Assembly (NCBI GenBank): GCA_041671425.1
Contig: JBAZBO010000017.1
Coordinates: 1-13,358, forward strand
Reading direction: 5' to 3'
From: JBAZBO01 sp041671425
GTDB taxonomy: Bacteria > Patescibacteriota > WWE3 > UBA101185 > UBA10185
Length of the DNA stretch: 13,358 nucleotides
Part shown: piece by piece, positions 13,121 through 13,358 of the stretch
Layout of the letters: every line of letters starts with the position of its first letter
Numbering within the stretch: the stretch's first letter is position 1
Notes under the pieces: generated by a model
Seen by the model: the letters and a program-made list of their open reading frames with translations, nothing else
Database searches by the model: none
Told to the model about the DNA's origin: nothing
Translations under genes and position numbers: made by a program

Positions 13121-13358
13121 ATGCGAAAAGGTCTAGCTGATTATAAAAGGTATAAAGAACCGGCACGCACGGCTATTAAAAGCCGCGTGGAGTTTTTTAC
13201 AAAATTGTACGGATTTACTGCCAAACGAATATTCGTAAGGAACCAAAGAACTAGGTGGGGGAGTTGTTCAAGAAAAGGTAATCTTAATTTCAATTTCAGA
13301 ATTGTCTACCTACCAAGGGAAATAGCGGACTACATCGTCGTACACGAGATATGTCACC
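13121..13358 (+). CDS. YgjP-like (DUF45) zinc metalloprotease-fold protein, 3'-partial
   Basis: The frame runs off the window end after 79 codons. It contains the family signature VRNQRTRWGSCS, then GNLNFN(x)RIVYLP and DYIVVHEICH, where H-E-x-x-H is the zinc site. YgjP/DUF45 proteins have a SprT/WLM-like metallopeptidase fold; their cellular role is poorly defined. Start: ATG 13121 is chosen because a short N-terminus before the YK-x-x-KEPAR helix is common in short members. The frame stays open upstream to a TTG at 13082, which would add 13 residues. Neither start has a clear ribosome-binding site. The 49-bp gap from the previous stop shows no terminator. Confidence 0.85.
   Translation, partial: MRKGLADYKRYKEPARTAIKSRVEFFTKLYGFTAKRIFVRNQRTRWGSCSRKGNLNFNFRIVYLPREIADYIVVHEICH

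Overview
The window looks like a compact chromosomal segment of a Patescibacteria/CPR bacterium, possibly a Microgenomates-like lineage. The reasons are dense gene packing with ATGA and TGATG overlaps, moderate-to-low GC, Arg codons mostly AGA/AGG, many ATA Ile codons, several start codons with no leader, and two secreted proteins (3097-3615 minus, 12490-13071 plus) of a type I recall from CPR genomes. The phylum is an inference from gene content and style, because no rRNA or other marker gene is present. All recognised genes end in ordinary TAA, TAG or TGA.

Layout. (1) Plus strand, 1-3080: the 3' part of an alpha-glucan phosphorylase gene broken by one in-frame TAA at 1288-1290, then a GT39/PMT-like membrane glycosyltransferase that overlaps its end. 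(2) Minus strand, 6705-3097: a DUF457/YdjM-like membrane hydrolase, an unrecognised protein with foreign-looking codon use, pyruvate kinase, and a small membrane-anchored four-cysteine protein. (3) A 182-bp divergent regulatory region, 6706-6887. (4) Plus strand, 6888-9241: a 31-aa membrane peptide, a TsaC/Sua5-type tRNA-modification enzyme, exonuclease III and a CapA-like metallophosphatase, tightly packed. (5) Plus strand, 9327-13358: a small acidic protein with a possible Ca-binding loop, an ABC exporter, MurB, a secreted coiled-coil protein, and the start of a YgjP-like metalloprotease cut by the window end.

The most notable signal is regulatory. Both divergent genes at 6705 (minus) and 6888 (plus) carry the same module, GGGGATAATCCC-N8-TGCTARAAT-N6-ATG. 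It combines a palindrome over the -35 region, an extended -10, and a start codon at the expected transcription start, so the mRNAs would be leaderless. A third copy of the palindrome lies between them at 62- and 63-bp centre spacing, about six helical turns. The TGCTANNAT-N6-ATG part without the palindrome also precedes pyruvate kinase, and related -10/ATG arrangements precede the ABC transporter and MurB. Other genes (3615 minus, 5980 minus, 9327, 12490) instead have conventional Shine-Dalgarno leaders. The window therefore mixes two translation-initiation modes.

Functionally the segment combines storage-glucan breakdown and lower glycolysis (GlgP, Pyk), envelope work (GT39, MurB, ABC exporter, secreted proteins), and information or repair housekeeping (TsaC, XthA).
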